This document shows, in pieces, positions 1 through 8,068 of a stretch of 64,000 nucleotides of DNA; position 1 is the stretch's first letter; each line of letters opens with the position of its first letter. This DNA is from SZUA-309 sp965232595. Its GTDB lineage: Bacteria; Pseudomonadota; Gammaproteobacteria; Pseudomonadales; Azotimanducaceae. Below the pieces are notes generated by a model that ran no database searches, was not told the origin of the DNA, and saw nothing but the letters and a program-made list of their open reading frames with translations. Made by a program: the position numbers and the translations under genes. Where the stretch lies: contig OZ246983.1 in assembly GCA_965232595.1 (NCBI GenBank), forward strand, positions 2,170,001 to 2,234,000, written 5' to 3'.

Positions 1-530
1 TCAGCTATCGGCTCGACTGGAACGGCCTCAGCTTCGTGTTTGGTGGCGACAGCTACCCTAACCAGTGGTTTATCGACAGCTCCAAAGGCGCTGACTTCGT
101 CGTTCACGAGTGCTTCTACACCGCGGAAGGGCTTGCCAGTTACCTCGGGTTCCCGCCGCGACAGGCGGTGCAGGTCTCGTCCTACATCCACACGCCGCCG
201 GCGGCGTTCGGCAAGATCATGTCGGCTGTGAAGCCACGGCTTGCGGTTGGTTACCACCAGATCCTCGTGCCGGAGATGCATCAGGCAACGATCGAAGCCG
301 TGCGAACCACCTACGACGGGCCGCTGGTGATCGCCGACGATCTGATGGCCTGGACGATCAGCAAAGACGACATCGTTCAGCGGGAAGTGATTTCTGCCGA
401 GCGGGTGCAGCCGCCGCCGACCTCGCCGGAGTACATGACGGCGAAGCGCAGCGGCGAAGCGGGATACTCAGAGTTCATCGAGAGCGGCAAGTGGGAAGGC
501 TACACGCCACCGCCGCTGCCGGATCCTTAG
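1..530 (+). CDS. MBL-fold metallo-hydrolase, 3' part (5' end outside window)
   Basis: The reading frame is open from base 3 and ends at TAG 528-530, so only about 175 C-terminal residues are present. The visible part begins SYRLDWNGLSFVFGGD, the late core of an MBL-fold domain with its conserved GGD, followed by a metal-region His (VVHE) and IHTPPAAFGKIM. It aligns along its whole length with the neighbouring gene at 543-1784 (GLSVVFGGD, FHTSPQSFGKIM, VQPPP, SEFISSGKW), so the two are paralogues. The HxHxDH motif must lie upstream of the window. The pair is tail to tail, with 12 bases between stop codons. The substrate is not known. Confidence 0.8.
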   Translation, partial: SYRLDWNGLSFVFGGDSYPNQWFIDSSKGADFVVHECFYTAEGLASYLGFPPRQAVQVSSYIHTPPAAFGKIMSAVKPRLAVGYHQILVPEMHQATIEAVRTTYDGPLVIADDLMAWTISKDDIVQREVISAERVQPPPTSPEYMTAKRSGEAGYSEFIESGKWEGYTPPPLPDP

Positions 531-542
531 CGGTCGCTGCGG

Positions 543-1784
543 CTACTTGTCCCAGTAGCCGTCGCGCCAGTCTTCATCCTCGAGCCCGTACTTCTCGGAG
601 TGACGGTCGAGCATCTCGTCCTGGGCTTCGAAACCTTCGCGCCACTTGCCTGAGCTGATGAACTCCGACATGGGGTTCGGCTGACCCTTCTCAGGAGGTG
701 GCTGGACGGCGGTGCCGGAAACGCCCCAGGCGTCGTCGGGATAGGTCGCCATCCGCTCGAGGATTCCGTCTTTGCTCACGTTCCAGACCATCATGTCGGT
801 CGCCATCGAGAGGGGGCCGGCATAGGTCTCCCGAATCCCGTCGTAAACCGCGTAGCGCGTCGCCTCCTCGTTGAAGAAGTGGTAGGCGACCGCGTGCCGC
901 GGCGCGACCGTGCTCATGATCTTGCCGAAGCTCTGCGGTGAGGTGTGGAACTCGCAACAGGTGCGCCAGGCGAGCTGTGGCGGCTGCGCATACAGGTCAA
1001 CGTACATATCAGGCGTCATCATGGCCTCGTGGATCACCAGATCTGCGCCCTTTGCGTACTCGATGAACCACTTGTTGGGTACGGTATCGCCGCCGAACAC
1101 GACTGAGAGGCCTGCATACTCGAGCGAGTAGCTCACCGGGCCGTCGCCGGCATGAATGGCCGGCCAGCTTCTGATCACCACGCCGTTCTCATCGTAGACG
1201 ACCTGGTTGACGCCTTTGTAGTCGAACTCGTTGATCTCGATGTTGCCGGGAATGGGCGTGATCTTGTAGTTGCGGGTAGTTCTGTCCCAGTTCACGAACT
1301 CGAGGAAGTGCTCCATCGAGTACCGGGTGCCCATGGATGCTTCCCTGCCGCTGGGGCCCCAGACCCTGAGCGCGTTGGGGCGGCCCGAGGTCCAGCCGCC
1401 CGCCCAGAGCGCGTCGATATCCCCCATGTGATCCGTGTGCAGGTGGCTTAAGAAAACCTTGTCCAGGTACTGGTACGGAATCATCAGCGCGGCGATGTTG
1501 GCCATGGAGCCGGTGCCGATATCGAAGATGAACTTGTCACCGTTGCCGGTCTCGATCAGAAAGCAGGTGGCTGCCTGGCTGTGTCTGGCGGCGGGCATCC
1601 CGGTACCGCAGGCGACGACGCGGATCTCGTCTTCTGCCAGCGCCTCCGTGCCTGGGTAGTAGGTGTATCGGTCGGGTGCGACGCCGACCGGATCGGTTAC
1701 CTTGCCACCAGCGGCCCAGGTAGCACCGCCCAGGAGCGTTAACGTTGCCCCGAAGAGCAGAGAAACAAGATGTTTAACCGGCAT
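543..1784 (-). CDS. secreted MBL-fold metallo-hydrolase
   Basis: About 413 residues. It starts with a clear signal peptide (MPVKHLVSLLFGATLTLLGG, then ATWAAG), so it is probably exported to the periplasm. The zinc-binding motif HLHTDHMGDID is complete, and the later GGD and IHE elements are present. The fold resembles the arylsulfatase/RNase Z-like branch of metallo-beta-lactamases. I chose the ATG at 1784 because it begins the signal peptide and has a GGGGAG ribosome site about ten bases upstream; the frame could extend to a TTG at 1844, which would put a charged stretch before the signal. The natural substrate (ester, sulfate ester or lactone) cannot be told from sequence. It is a paralogue of the truncated gene at the left edge. 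Confidence 0.8.
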   Translation of the reverse strand: MPVKHLVSLLFGATLTLLGGATWAAGGKVTDPVGVAPDRYTYYPGTEALAEDEIRVVACGTGMPAARHSQAATCFLIETGNGDKFIFDIGTGSMANIAALMIPYQYLDKVFLSHLHTDHMGDIDALWAGGWTSGRPNALRVWGPSGREASMGTRYSMEHFLEFVNWDRTTRNYKITPIPGNIEINEFDYKGVNQVVYDENGVVIRSWPAIHAGDGPVSYSLEYAGLSVVFGGDTVPNKWFIEYAKGADLVIHEAMMTPDMYVDLYAQPPQLAWRTCCEFHTSPQSFGKIMSTVAPRHAVAYHFFNEEATRYAVYDGIRETYAGPLSMATDMMVWNVSKDGILERMATYPDDAWGVSGTAVQPPPEKGQPNPMSEFISSGKWREGFEAQDEMLDRHSEKYGLEDEDWRDGYWDK

Positions 1785-1834
1785 GCCAAGAACTCCCCAG
1801 TTAGAAGGCTCCCTCACTGTCAGATGCTGCGGCG

Positions 1835-1860
1835 TAACATTCAATGCTGAGAGTTACGGG
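1835..1860 (-). promoter_or_regulatory. candidate shared upstream element, copy 1
   Basis: On the minus strand the sequence reads CCCGTAA, nine bases, TTGAATGTTA, about 50 bases upstream of the MBL gene start at 1784. The same two words with the same nine-base gap occur at 7190-7215, upstream of the outer-membrane barrel gene. The intervening nine bases differ. It may be a regulator binding site or promoter element; the match was found by eye and could be chance. Confidence 0.3.
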
Positions 1861-1974
1861 TTGCACGAATAGCGTAGGCGGGTAGTGGGTTTCTGCTAAC
1901 TGAAATCCGAGGGTCTCCATCGTCGGTTGGTTCACGTATATTTTGAAGGGGGAAGTTATGGGGAAAGATGCGCG

Positions 1975-2571
1975 TTGGCCGGTAAGCCTAAGACAACGGA
2001 AGCGGGGTGGCTGCAGGCAGGGCTGGAGGCGCTCAGTCACGACGGTCCGGACGGCCTGAAGATCAACCGGCTGGCTGATTCGTTGGGGGTAACCACCGGC
2101 AGCTTCTACTGGCACTTCAAGAATGCCGCCGAGTTCCATCGCAAGCTGCTCGACTTCTGGATCGACTGGGACACCAAGCAGACGATCCGTGAAGCTCGTG
2201 AAGATGAGCATCCCATGCAGCGGATCGAAGCCATCGTCGAGCAGAAGATGCTGAGCGTTTACGAAGATGCCGTGCACCGCTGGGCACTGGTCAACGAAGA
2301 AGCTGCCCAGGCAATCGAACGTGCGCACAAGCTGCGCCACCGGCGGATGGCGGACCTCCTGGTCAGATCAGGGCTCGATGAGCACACGGCATCGGTCCGA
2401 GCGCAGATGATCGTCTGGATGGTCAGCGGCTACCGCTTCGCCGATGAGGCCTGGCGGATTGAGGTGCTGACGGCTCTGATGGATCTGGTGAGCCCTGTGG
2501 ATGTTGCTGCAAGCAGCGAATCTGGCACCTCTTCCCAGTTAGCGCCGAAGTCTCCACCGACCGCTCGATAG
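1975..2571 (+). CDS. TetR/AcrR-family transcriptional regulator
   Basis: About 198 residues from the TTG at 1975, which sits seven bases after a GGGGAAAG ribosome site; the frame also allows TTG at 1927. The N-terminal helix-turn-helix is evident (LKINRLADSLGVTTGSFYWHFKNAAEFHRKLLDFW), the TetR signature with the Y-W-H-F recognition helix. The C-terminal ligand-binding half is not recognisable. It is transcribed away from the MBL hydrolase at 543-1784 and lies just before the envelope ABC operon at 2587, so it could control either. The start codon is the least certain point. Confidence 0.8.
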   Translation: MAGKPKTTEAGWLQAGLEALSHDGPDGLKINRLADSLGVTTGSFYWHFKNAAEFHRKLLDFWIDWDTKQTIREAREDEHPMQRIEAIVEQKMLSVYEDAVHRWALVNEEAAQAIERAHKLRHRRMADLLVRSGLDEHTASVRAQMIVWMVSGYRFADEAWRIEVLTALMDLVSPVDVAASSESGTSSQLAPKSPPTAR

Positions 2572-2586
2572 ACCGCCGATACGACA

Positions 2587-4356
2587 GTGCCTGCTGTTCC
2601 CTCAGCCTTCGTCAAAGCAAGTTACGCCCTCCAGAGCAGGTGCTGGATGCTTGTGGTCGCCGGTCTTTCGCTGATTACGGCCGAAGCCCATGCGGATGCC
2701 ATCGTCACGACGCAGGCCATGCGCGCCAACAACATCGCCGAGTACTTCGTGGAGGAAGGCCAGGTGCGAGTCGAGTTGGAGATTGCGATTGCCGATCTCG
2801 GCGGCTTTAAGAACCTGCTGCCGGACGCGCTCCACGAACGCCTGACAGCTGAGCGCGTACCGCTGAAGGAACGGCTGCCCCGGTTTTTCAGTGAAGATCT
2901 TGGGCTGGTTGTTTCCATTGGAGAAGAGGAGCAGCTGCTAGAGGGGTTCGTTCAGAACATCGGGCCGCGGGAGCGGATCCGCCGGGATCCGGTTACCGGC
3001 GAGCCGATCGTGGTGGCAGGTGAAGAGCCGGAAACTGTGGTCTTCGCCGAGCTCGTCTACCCGCTGCCTGCCCGACCTGAGGTGGTCACGCTCATCAATC
3101 GCACAGGCGCAAGCATTGGTTTCGTCGCCTATCACGAAGGCGTGGCAGTCAACGACTTCCGCTTCCTCTCGCCCGCCCAGTCGCTGAGCCTGGACTGGGA
3201 AGATCCCTGGTACTCGTCGTTCGAGCAGCGGTCCCTGCGCCGAACTTACTTCGCGCCCATGAGCATCTTCATCTACGTGGAGCCCTATGAGGTGCGCAAA
3301 GAGATCATCGTCCGGCCCAAGGATCTGCAGCGCTGGGTGGATCTGGGCCTGGCAGGACAGGAAACGATTCCGGTTGCTGCGCAGCCGGAGCTGAAGCGCC
3401 GCGTGGGTGAGTTTCTGCGCAGCAGGCATCCCACGCGCATCGATGGTGAGCCCGTGCTCGGCGAGCTGGCACGGATCAACTTTCTCGAGCGCACGCTGCA
3501 GACGAGCAACGTCATCGAGCCGGCACGAGAGCTGGATCTGAACGTGGCGACCCTGGGCGTGATCTACGTCTACCCCACGGTGGTGCCGCTGCCGGAGAAC
3601 GTAACCGTGGAATGGGACATGTTCACGGAAAAGATGTCGGTTGTGCCGGGGGCGTCGGTGGATCAGGCCGGATCGCTGCCCGTTTACCTGGAGCCCGACT
3701 TCGCCACCCTGGAGTGGCAGAACTACCTGCGCTTCCCGGAGCTGCCGACCCTGAACGCGTTGGCCGCACCACCGGGATCGTTCGGCGCCACGCTGGCGCG
3801 CTATCGCTGGCTGGTCATCGTCTTGCTGTTGGCCGGCCTGCTCTGGGCCGGCATCAGCTTCCGGCGCTCCGGGCTGCGGGCAGGGGTGCCGGTGACGCTG
3901 GCCGTTCTCGTGCTTTCAGGAGCGGCGCTCTTCGTGGGTGAGCAGGCCAGGCTGTCGGCGGAAAAGTCCCGGGTGCTGGTGGCCGACCTGCTGCACAACA
4001 TCTATCGGGCTTTCGACTTCCGTACCGAGGGCGACATCTATGACGTGCTCGAGCAGAGTGTGGCCGGAGACTTCCTGACTACGGTGTATCTCGAGACTCG
4101 CCGCGGTCTGATTCTCGAAAATCAGGGTGGCGCCAGGGCCAAGGTCAAGAACATCGAGCTGCGTGAGCTGGAGACCCGGCCGTCGGCCTCGGGTGGACTG
4201 ATTGCTGCGGCGACCTGGGTCGTCTCCGGCTCGGTCGGGCACTGGGGCCACCTGCACGAGCGGCAGAACCTCTATCAGGCGGAGCTCGACATTCGCCCCG
4301 TGGCGGGCGCCTGGAAGCTGGTGGGCATGGAAGTGCTGGCAGAAGAGCGGCTCTGA
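2587..4356 (+). CDS. exported two-helix envelope protein of unknown family, ABC-associated
   Basis: 589 residues from a GTG start. Residues about 19-37 form a signal sequence ending AEAHADA. Residues 40-400 are a large, mostly extracytoplasmic region rich in predicted beta structure, including VIYVYPTVVPLP. Two transmembrane helices follow at about 407-424 and 435-451, then a cytoplasmic or periplasmic domain of about 135 residues that ends VAGAWKLVGMEVLAEERL and resembles an NTF2/SnoaL-type fold by feel only. I do not recognise the family. It is seven bases from the ABC ATPase and surely co-transcribed. Because the permease of the operon lacks a helix, this protein is a candidate accessory membrane subunit; that is inference. 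Confidence 0.7.
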   Translation: MPAVPSAFVKASYALQSRCWMLVVAGLSLITAEAHADAIVTTQAMRANNIAEYFVEEGQVRVELEIAIADLGGFKNLLPDALHERLTAERVPLKERLPRFFSEDLGLVVSIGEEEQLLEGFVQNIGPRERIRRDPVTGEPIVVAGEEPETVVFAELVYPLPARPEVVTLINRTGASIGFVAYHEGVAVNDFRFLSPAQSLSLDWEDPWYSSFEQRSLRRTYFAPMSIFIYVEPYEVRKEIIVRPKDLQRWVDLGLAGQETIPVAAQPELKRRVGEFLRSRHPTRIDGEPVLGELARINFLERTLQTSNVIEPARELDLNVATLGVIYVYPTVVPLPENVTVEWDMFTEKMSVVPGASVDQAGSLPVYLEPDFATLEWQNYLRFPELPTLNALAAPPGSFGATLARYRWLVIVLLLAGLLWAGISFRRSGLRAGVPVTLAVLVLSGAALFVGEQARLSAEKSRVLVADLLHNIYRAFDFRTEGDIYDVLEQSVAGDFLTTVYLETRRGLILENQGGARAKVKNIELRELETRPSASGGLIAAATWVVSGSVGHWGHLHERQNLYQAELDIRPVAGAWKLVGMEVLAEERL

Positions 4357-4363
4357 GGTGACG

Positions 4364-5029
4364 ATGATCCGCCTGCAGGACGTCGCCTTCCGCTATGGCG
4401 GGAGCGAGAGCTTCTCGCTCGCTGTGCCGGACCTGTCCTTCCAGGCAAGCGAGCACACGGCCATCATCGGCCCCAGCGGCTGCGGCAAGACGACGCTGCT
4501 GTCCCTGATCGCCGGTATTTACCGTGCCGAGAGCGGTAGCATCGAGGTTCAGGGCAAAAACCTCAGCCGGCTTGGCGAAAAGTCGCGGCGGGCGTTCCGC
4601 ATCCGTCAGGTGGGCCTGGTGTTTCAGGCGTTCGAGCTGCTCGACTATCTGGATGTGCTGGACAACGTCCTCCTGCCGTACCGGGTGGATCCGGGGCTCA
4701 AAGTCACCCGGACCATTCGCGACCGGGCCCGGGATCTCATCGAGGCGGTTGGTCTGGCTGGGAAAACAGCCCGGCGTACTGCAGAGCTGTCCCAGGGAGA
4801 AAGGCAACGGGTGGCTGTCGCCCGGGCGCTGATCACCTCGCCGCCACTGCTGCTGGCGGATGAACCCACCGGCAATCTGGACCCGCGCAACAAGCTGCTC
4901 ATCGTCGATCTGCTGCGCTCGGTGGCCGCAGACTCCGGGGCCACCATCATCACGGTGACCCACGATCACTCCCTGCTCGATCGCTTTGATCGGGTGCTGG
5001 AGTTTGAAACCATCACGGGTGCCGCGTGA
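4364..5029 (+). CDS. ABC transporter ATP-binding protein, MacB/LolD type
   Basis: 221 residues from ATG 4364; an in-frame GTG at 4358 is two codons upstream. It carries all the nucleotide-binding motifs: Walker A GPSGCGKTT, Q-loop region VGLVFQAFELL, signature LSQGERQRVAVARAL, Walker B LLLADEPTGNLD and the switch His in VTHDHS. The ADEPTGNLD form is typical of ATPases that drive FtsX-like permeases (LolD, MacB, FtsE). The stop overlaps the permease start (GTGA), implying translational coupling and 1:1 production. The family powers mechanotransmission across the inner membrane rather than classic import. The ATPase looks fully functional. Confidence 0.92.
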   Translation: MIRLQDVAFRYGGSESFSLAVPDLSFQASEHTAIIGPSGCGKTTLLSLIAGIYRAESGSIEVQGKNLSRLGEKSRRAFRIRQVGLVFQAFELLDYLDVLDNVLLPYRVDPGLKVTRTIRDRARDLIEAVGLAGKTARRTAELSQGERQRVAVARALITSPPLLLADEPTGNLDPRNKLLIVDLLRSVAADSGATIITVTHDHSLLDRFDRVLEFETITGAA

Positions 5030-6201
5030 CGGGCGCGCTCTACCTGGGTTGGCGCTACGTGGCCCGGCACCGCTGGAAAACCGGGCTGCTGGCGGTTGCC
5101 ATGAGCCTGATCCTGTTCCTGCCGGCAGCACTCATGCTGCTGATCGAGCGCGGCGCGCAGAGCCTCACGGAGCGGGCCGTGATGACGCCGCTGCTGCTCG
5201 GCGCGCCAGGCAGCCCGCTGGAGCTGACCCTGTCGAGCCTCTACTTCAGTAGCGCCACCCCTGAGGCACTGCCGCGATCCGCTCTTAAAGCCGTGGACCC
5301 GGTGTTGGCGGAAGTGACGCCGCTGTACGTGGGTTATCAGGCGCGTGGTTTTCCCATCGTCGGCACCGGCCCGGACTACCTGCAGGTGCGGAGCCTGGCG
5401 ATGGCGGTAGGGCGACCCTTTGCGCTGCTCGGTGAGTGCATCATCGGAGCCAACGTGGCTCGCACGCTCGGCCTTGGCGTCGGTGATTCGCTGATCTCCT
5501 CGCCGGAAACGCTCTTCGATCTGGCCGGCGTTTACCCGCTCAAGCTGGAAGTTGTCGGGGTGCTGGCGCCTTCGGCGAGCCGTGATGACGATGCGATCTT
5601 CACGGACCTGAGAACCACCTGGGTGATCGAAGGCTTGGGCCACGGGCACCAGGATCTCGAGGTGGCTCAGTCGCCTGATCTTGTGCTCGACAGGGACGCC
5701 ACCTCCGTGACCGCCAATGCGGCGCTCAGGCAATACAACGAGATCACAGAGGAAAACCGCGACTCTTTCCACTTTCACGGCGACGACGGCGACTACCCGA
5801 TTTCCGGTGCCATCGTCCTGCCCCGAGATCAGAAATCCGAAGCCATCCTGCTCGGTCGCTTCATGGACCAGGCTGCCCTGCAGCTGCTGCAGCCGCGGGC
5901 CGTCATCGCCGAGCTGCTGGAAACCGTCTTCACCGTGCAGAACGTGATCCTGCTGATCATGGCGCTGGTGGGCGTTGCCACCCTTGTTATGATCGTGCTG
6001 GTGCTGGCGCTATCGTTGCGGCTCCGAGCGCGGGAACGATTGACCCTGCAGCGTATGGGCGCGGCGGCCAGCAGCATCTGGATCCTGATGGCGGCGGAAT
6101 CGGTCTTCGTGCTGCTTGCCGGTGGGCTGCTTGCGGTGATCCTCGTCGCGCTCACTCAGCTGGTAGGCACCACCGAGCTGGTGCTGATGGTGTCGGGCTA
6201 G
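5026..6201 (+). CDS. FtsX/MacB-like permease with three membrane helices
   Basis: 391 residues from a GTG that overlaps the ATPase stop. One transmembrane helix at about residues 18-41 is followed by a 260-residue periplasmic domain, then helices at about 304-330 and 350-381. FtsX-family permeases normally carry a fourth helix and a short cytoplasmic tail; here the protein stops ten residues after the third helix and the next gene begins six bases later, so no frameshifted remnant can be hidden. The loop between helices two and three (RARERLTLQRMGAAASSIW) matches the coupling segment that contacts the ATPase. The substrate is unknown; the ZnuA-like lipoprotein downstream suggests a link to metal ions or envelope metal homeostasis. 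Confidence 0.85.
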   Translation: MTGALYLGWRYVARHRWKTGLLAVAMSLILFLPAALMLLIERGAQSLTERAVMTPLLLGAPGSPLELTLSSLYFSSATPEALPRSALKAVDPVLAEVTPLYVGYQARGFPIVGTGPDYLQVRSLAMAVGRPFALLGECIIGANVARTLGLGVGDSLISSPETLFDLAGVYPLKLEVVGVLAPSASRDDDAIFTDLRTTWVIEGLGHGHQDLEVAQSPDLVLDRDATSVTANAALRQYNEITEENRDSFHFHGDDGDYPISGAIVLPRDQKSEAILLGRFMDQAALQLLQPRAVIAELLETVFTVQNVILLIMALVGVATLVMIVLVLALSLRLRARERLTLQRMGAAASSIWILMAAESVFVLLAGGLLAVILVALTQLVGTTELVLMVSG

Positions 6202-6207
6202 GAGCGA

Positions 6208-7149
6208 ATGATGAAGAGATTTCTGCAGAGCGGTGCGGTTAGTTTGATCTGGATGATGGTGGCGGGCTGTTCGGAGCCGGCAGCACCGACGTCGCAGTTG
6301 CAGGCGCCTGCGCCAGTAACGGAGCCGCTCCAGATCCTGGCGATCAACGCCCCACTGGCTTACTTCGCCGAGCGCCTCGGGGATGCTCTGGTGGCGGTGG
6401 ACGTGCTGGTTCCCGGCGAAGAGGATCCGGCGTTCTGGCAGCCTGCGGCAGCCGACGTGATCGCCATGCAGAAAGCCGATCTCATTCTGCTGAATGGTGC
6501 CGGCTACGAGCCCTGGCTGTCTCAGGTGTCACTACCGGAACGTCGGCTGCTGATCAGTGCGGATGCCGTTCTCGACAGCCTGATCGAGTCAGAGACGGTC
6601 ACCCATCAGCACGGCCCGGAAGGGGCACACTCGCATGCGGAGACCGCGTTCACGTTGTGGCTCGATCCGCTGCTGGCGCTTGAGCAGGCCAGATCCGTCG
6701 CCGTGGCGCTGGCGGCCGCTCGGCCGGACAGCGCGGAGGCGATCGAGGCACGGATGGCTGTGCTGGAAACTGAGCTGCTCGCGTTGCATACGGACTGGCA
6801 GCAGGTGACCGCGGAGCTGGGATCAGCGCCGCTGCTGTTCTCACATCCCGTCTATCAGTACTTCGAGCGTCGCTACGGTTTGAACAGCCGCTCGCTGCAC
6901 TGGGAGCCGGATGAAGATCCGGGAGAAGGCGGCTGGTCAGATCTCGAGAAGCTGCTCGAGTCGCACCCCGCGCGCCTCCTGCTCTGGGAGGCCGAGCCGT
7001 TGCCGGAAACCCGGAGCCGACTGCTCGAGCTCGGCATCCTCTCGGTAACCCTGAGCCCCGCGGCCAGGGCGGACGCCCGGTCGGAGTTTCTCAAGCGCCA
7101 GCGAGCGAACGTGGCGCAGTTGCGCGAAGCGCTGCCCAGGCTTAGGTAG
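6208..7149 (+). CDS. ZnuA-like lipoprotein with degenerate metal site
   Basis: 313 residues with a lipoprotein signal (VAGC, Cys21), so it is anchored in the envelope. It follows the ZnuA/cluster 9 binding-protein layout: DVLVPGEEDP, the ADLILLNGAGYE helix, a His loop (HQHGPEGAHSH, residues 133-143), LWLDP and SHPVYQYFERRYGL. Compared with E. coli ZnuA, the first His ligand is Ala75 (DPAFWQP instead of a His-containing motif), the second is Thr149 (TLWLDP instead of HLWLSP) and the C-terminal acidic ligand is not evident; only His213 is kept. It may sense or hand over metal through the His loop, or bind something else. It is the last gene of the 2587-7149 operon. Confidence 0.8.
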   Translation: MMKRFLQSGAVSLIWMMVAGCSEPAAPTSQLQAPAPVTEPLQILAINAPLAYFAERLGDALVAVDVLVPGEEDPAFWQPAAADVIAMQKADLILLNGAGYEPWLSQVSLPERRLLISADAVLDSLIESETVTHQHGPEGAHSHAETAFTLWLDPLLALEQARSVAVALAAARPDSAEAIEARMAVLETELLALHTDWQQVTAELGSAPLLFSHPVYQYFERRYGLNSRSLHWEPDEDPGEGGWSDLEKLLESHPARLLLWEAEPLPETRSRLLELGILSVTLSPAARADARSEFLKRQRANVAQLREALPRLR

Positions 7150-7189
7150 CAGCCACCTTTCGGAAATCCTCTATGACTTATCAGCGGCT

Positions 7190-7215
7190 CCCGTAAGTTG
7201 CGCCGTTGAATGTTA
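7190..7215 (+). promoter_or_regulatory. candidate shared upstream element, copy 2
   Basis: CCCGTAA, nine bases, TTGAATGTTA, in the intergenic region about 80 bases before the barrel gene at 7298. It is the same spaced pair as on the minus strand at 1835-1860. It could be an operator common to the two secreted proteins. Found by eye only. Confidence 0.3.
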
Positions 7216-7297
7216 TGTCTCGCCCGGAGAACGTGACAGAGACTGGATGCGTCGCCTCTGGCGCGCAGGTGAGAGATGTCGTTTTGGGGAGATGAAC

Positions 7298-8035
7298 ATG
7301 GATAGATTCACGAAGTTTCTGCTGGCCGTTGCCGCCCTTGTTTTCAGCGCTCAGGTGAGCGCCGGCGTGGTGCGCGACGATAAAGGCGACGAGGACTGGG
7401 AGTTCATCCTGACTCCCTACCTCTGGGCGATCAGCCTGAACGGGACCAGCCAGGTAGGGCCTTTCCCGCCCATGGACGTGGACGCGGACTTCGGCGATCT
7501 GCTGGACAACATGAACATGGCGCTCGCTGCGCACATGGAGCTGCATCGGGGTAACTGGGCCATCGTGCTCGATCCGATGTGGGCTCAGCTCGAGATGGAG
7601 ATGGGTGATGGATCGGCAGAGGTCAACATCTCCCTGATCGAGCTCTGGGGCAGCTACAAGATCACCCCTAACTGGGAACTGCTCGGCGGTGCACGATTCC
7701 AGGAGCAGGACATCGACGTAGAGCCGGGCCTCCCGAGCCCGCCGTTCCCGGAAAGCGCCGGCGTGAAGGACGACTGGCTGGACTGGTTCGTTGGCGCGCG
7801 TTTCGACTACGGGGTGGCGCCGAAGTGGCGGATCGCCGGCCGCGGTGACGTCACCATCGCCGGCGATTCCGACAAGGGCTACAGCCTGTCGCTGTTCCTC
7901 AATCGGAAGATCCGCAAGACCATGATGCTGAACCTGGGCTACCGGTACATGAAGACGGACTACGACAACGGCTCAGACTATGCCTGGGACGTTGATCAGC
8001 ATGGTCCGGTAATCGGCTACACCTGGTCCTTCTAG
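7298..8035 (+). CDS. outer-membrane beta-barrel protein
   Basis: About 245 residues. A signal peptide (MDRFTKFLLAVAALVFSAQVSAG) is followed by alternating strands rich in Trp and Tyr (WEFILTPYLWAISLNG, WLDWFVGARFDYG, MLNLGYRYMKTDYD) and a C-terminal Phe (GYTWSF), the usual insertion signal of outer-membrane barrels. I chose ATG 7298, six bases after GGGGAG; ATG 7292 would leave that site only one base away. The family is common and of unknown function. It probably heads a two-gene unit with the SYLF lipoprotein 33 bases downstream. Confidence 0.8.
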   Translation: MDRFTKFLLAVAALVFSAQVSAGVVRDDKGDEDWEFILTPYLWAISLNGTSQVGPFPPMDVDADFGDLLDNMNMALAAHMELHRGNWAIVLDPMWAQLEMEMGDGSAEVNISLIELWGSYKITPNWELLGGARFQEQDIDVEPGLPSPPFPESAGVKDDWLDWFVGARFDYGVAPKWRIAGRGDVTIAGDSDKGYSLSLFLNRKIRKTMMLNLGYRYMKTDYDNGSDYAWDVDQHGPVIGYTWSF

Positions 8036-8068
8036 TCGATCTCCTTCAAGGCTGAACAGGGGGTTCCA

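Noticed and set aside
1801..2340. Minus-strand frame overlapping the TetR gene
   Set aside because: No conserved domain; the plus strand shows a clear TetR helix-turn-helix.
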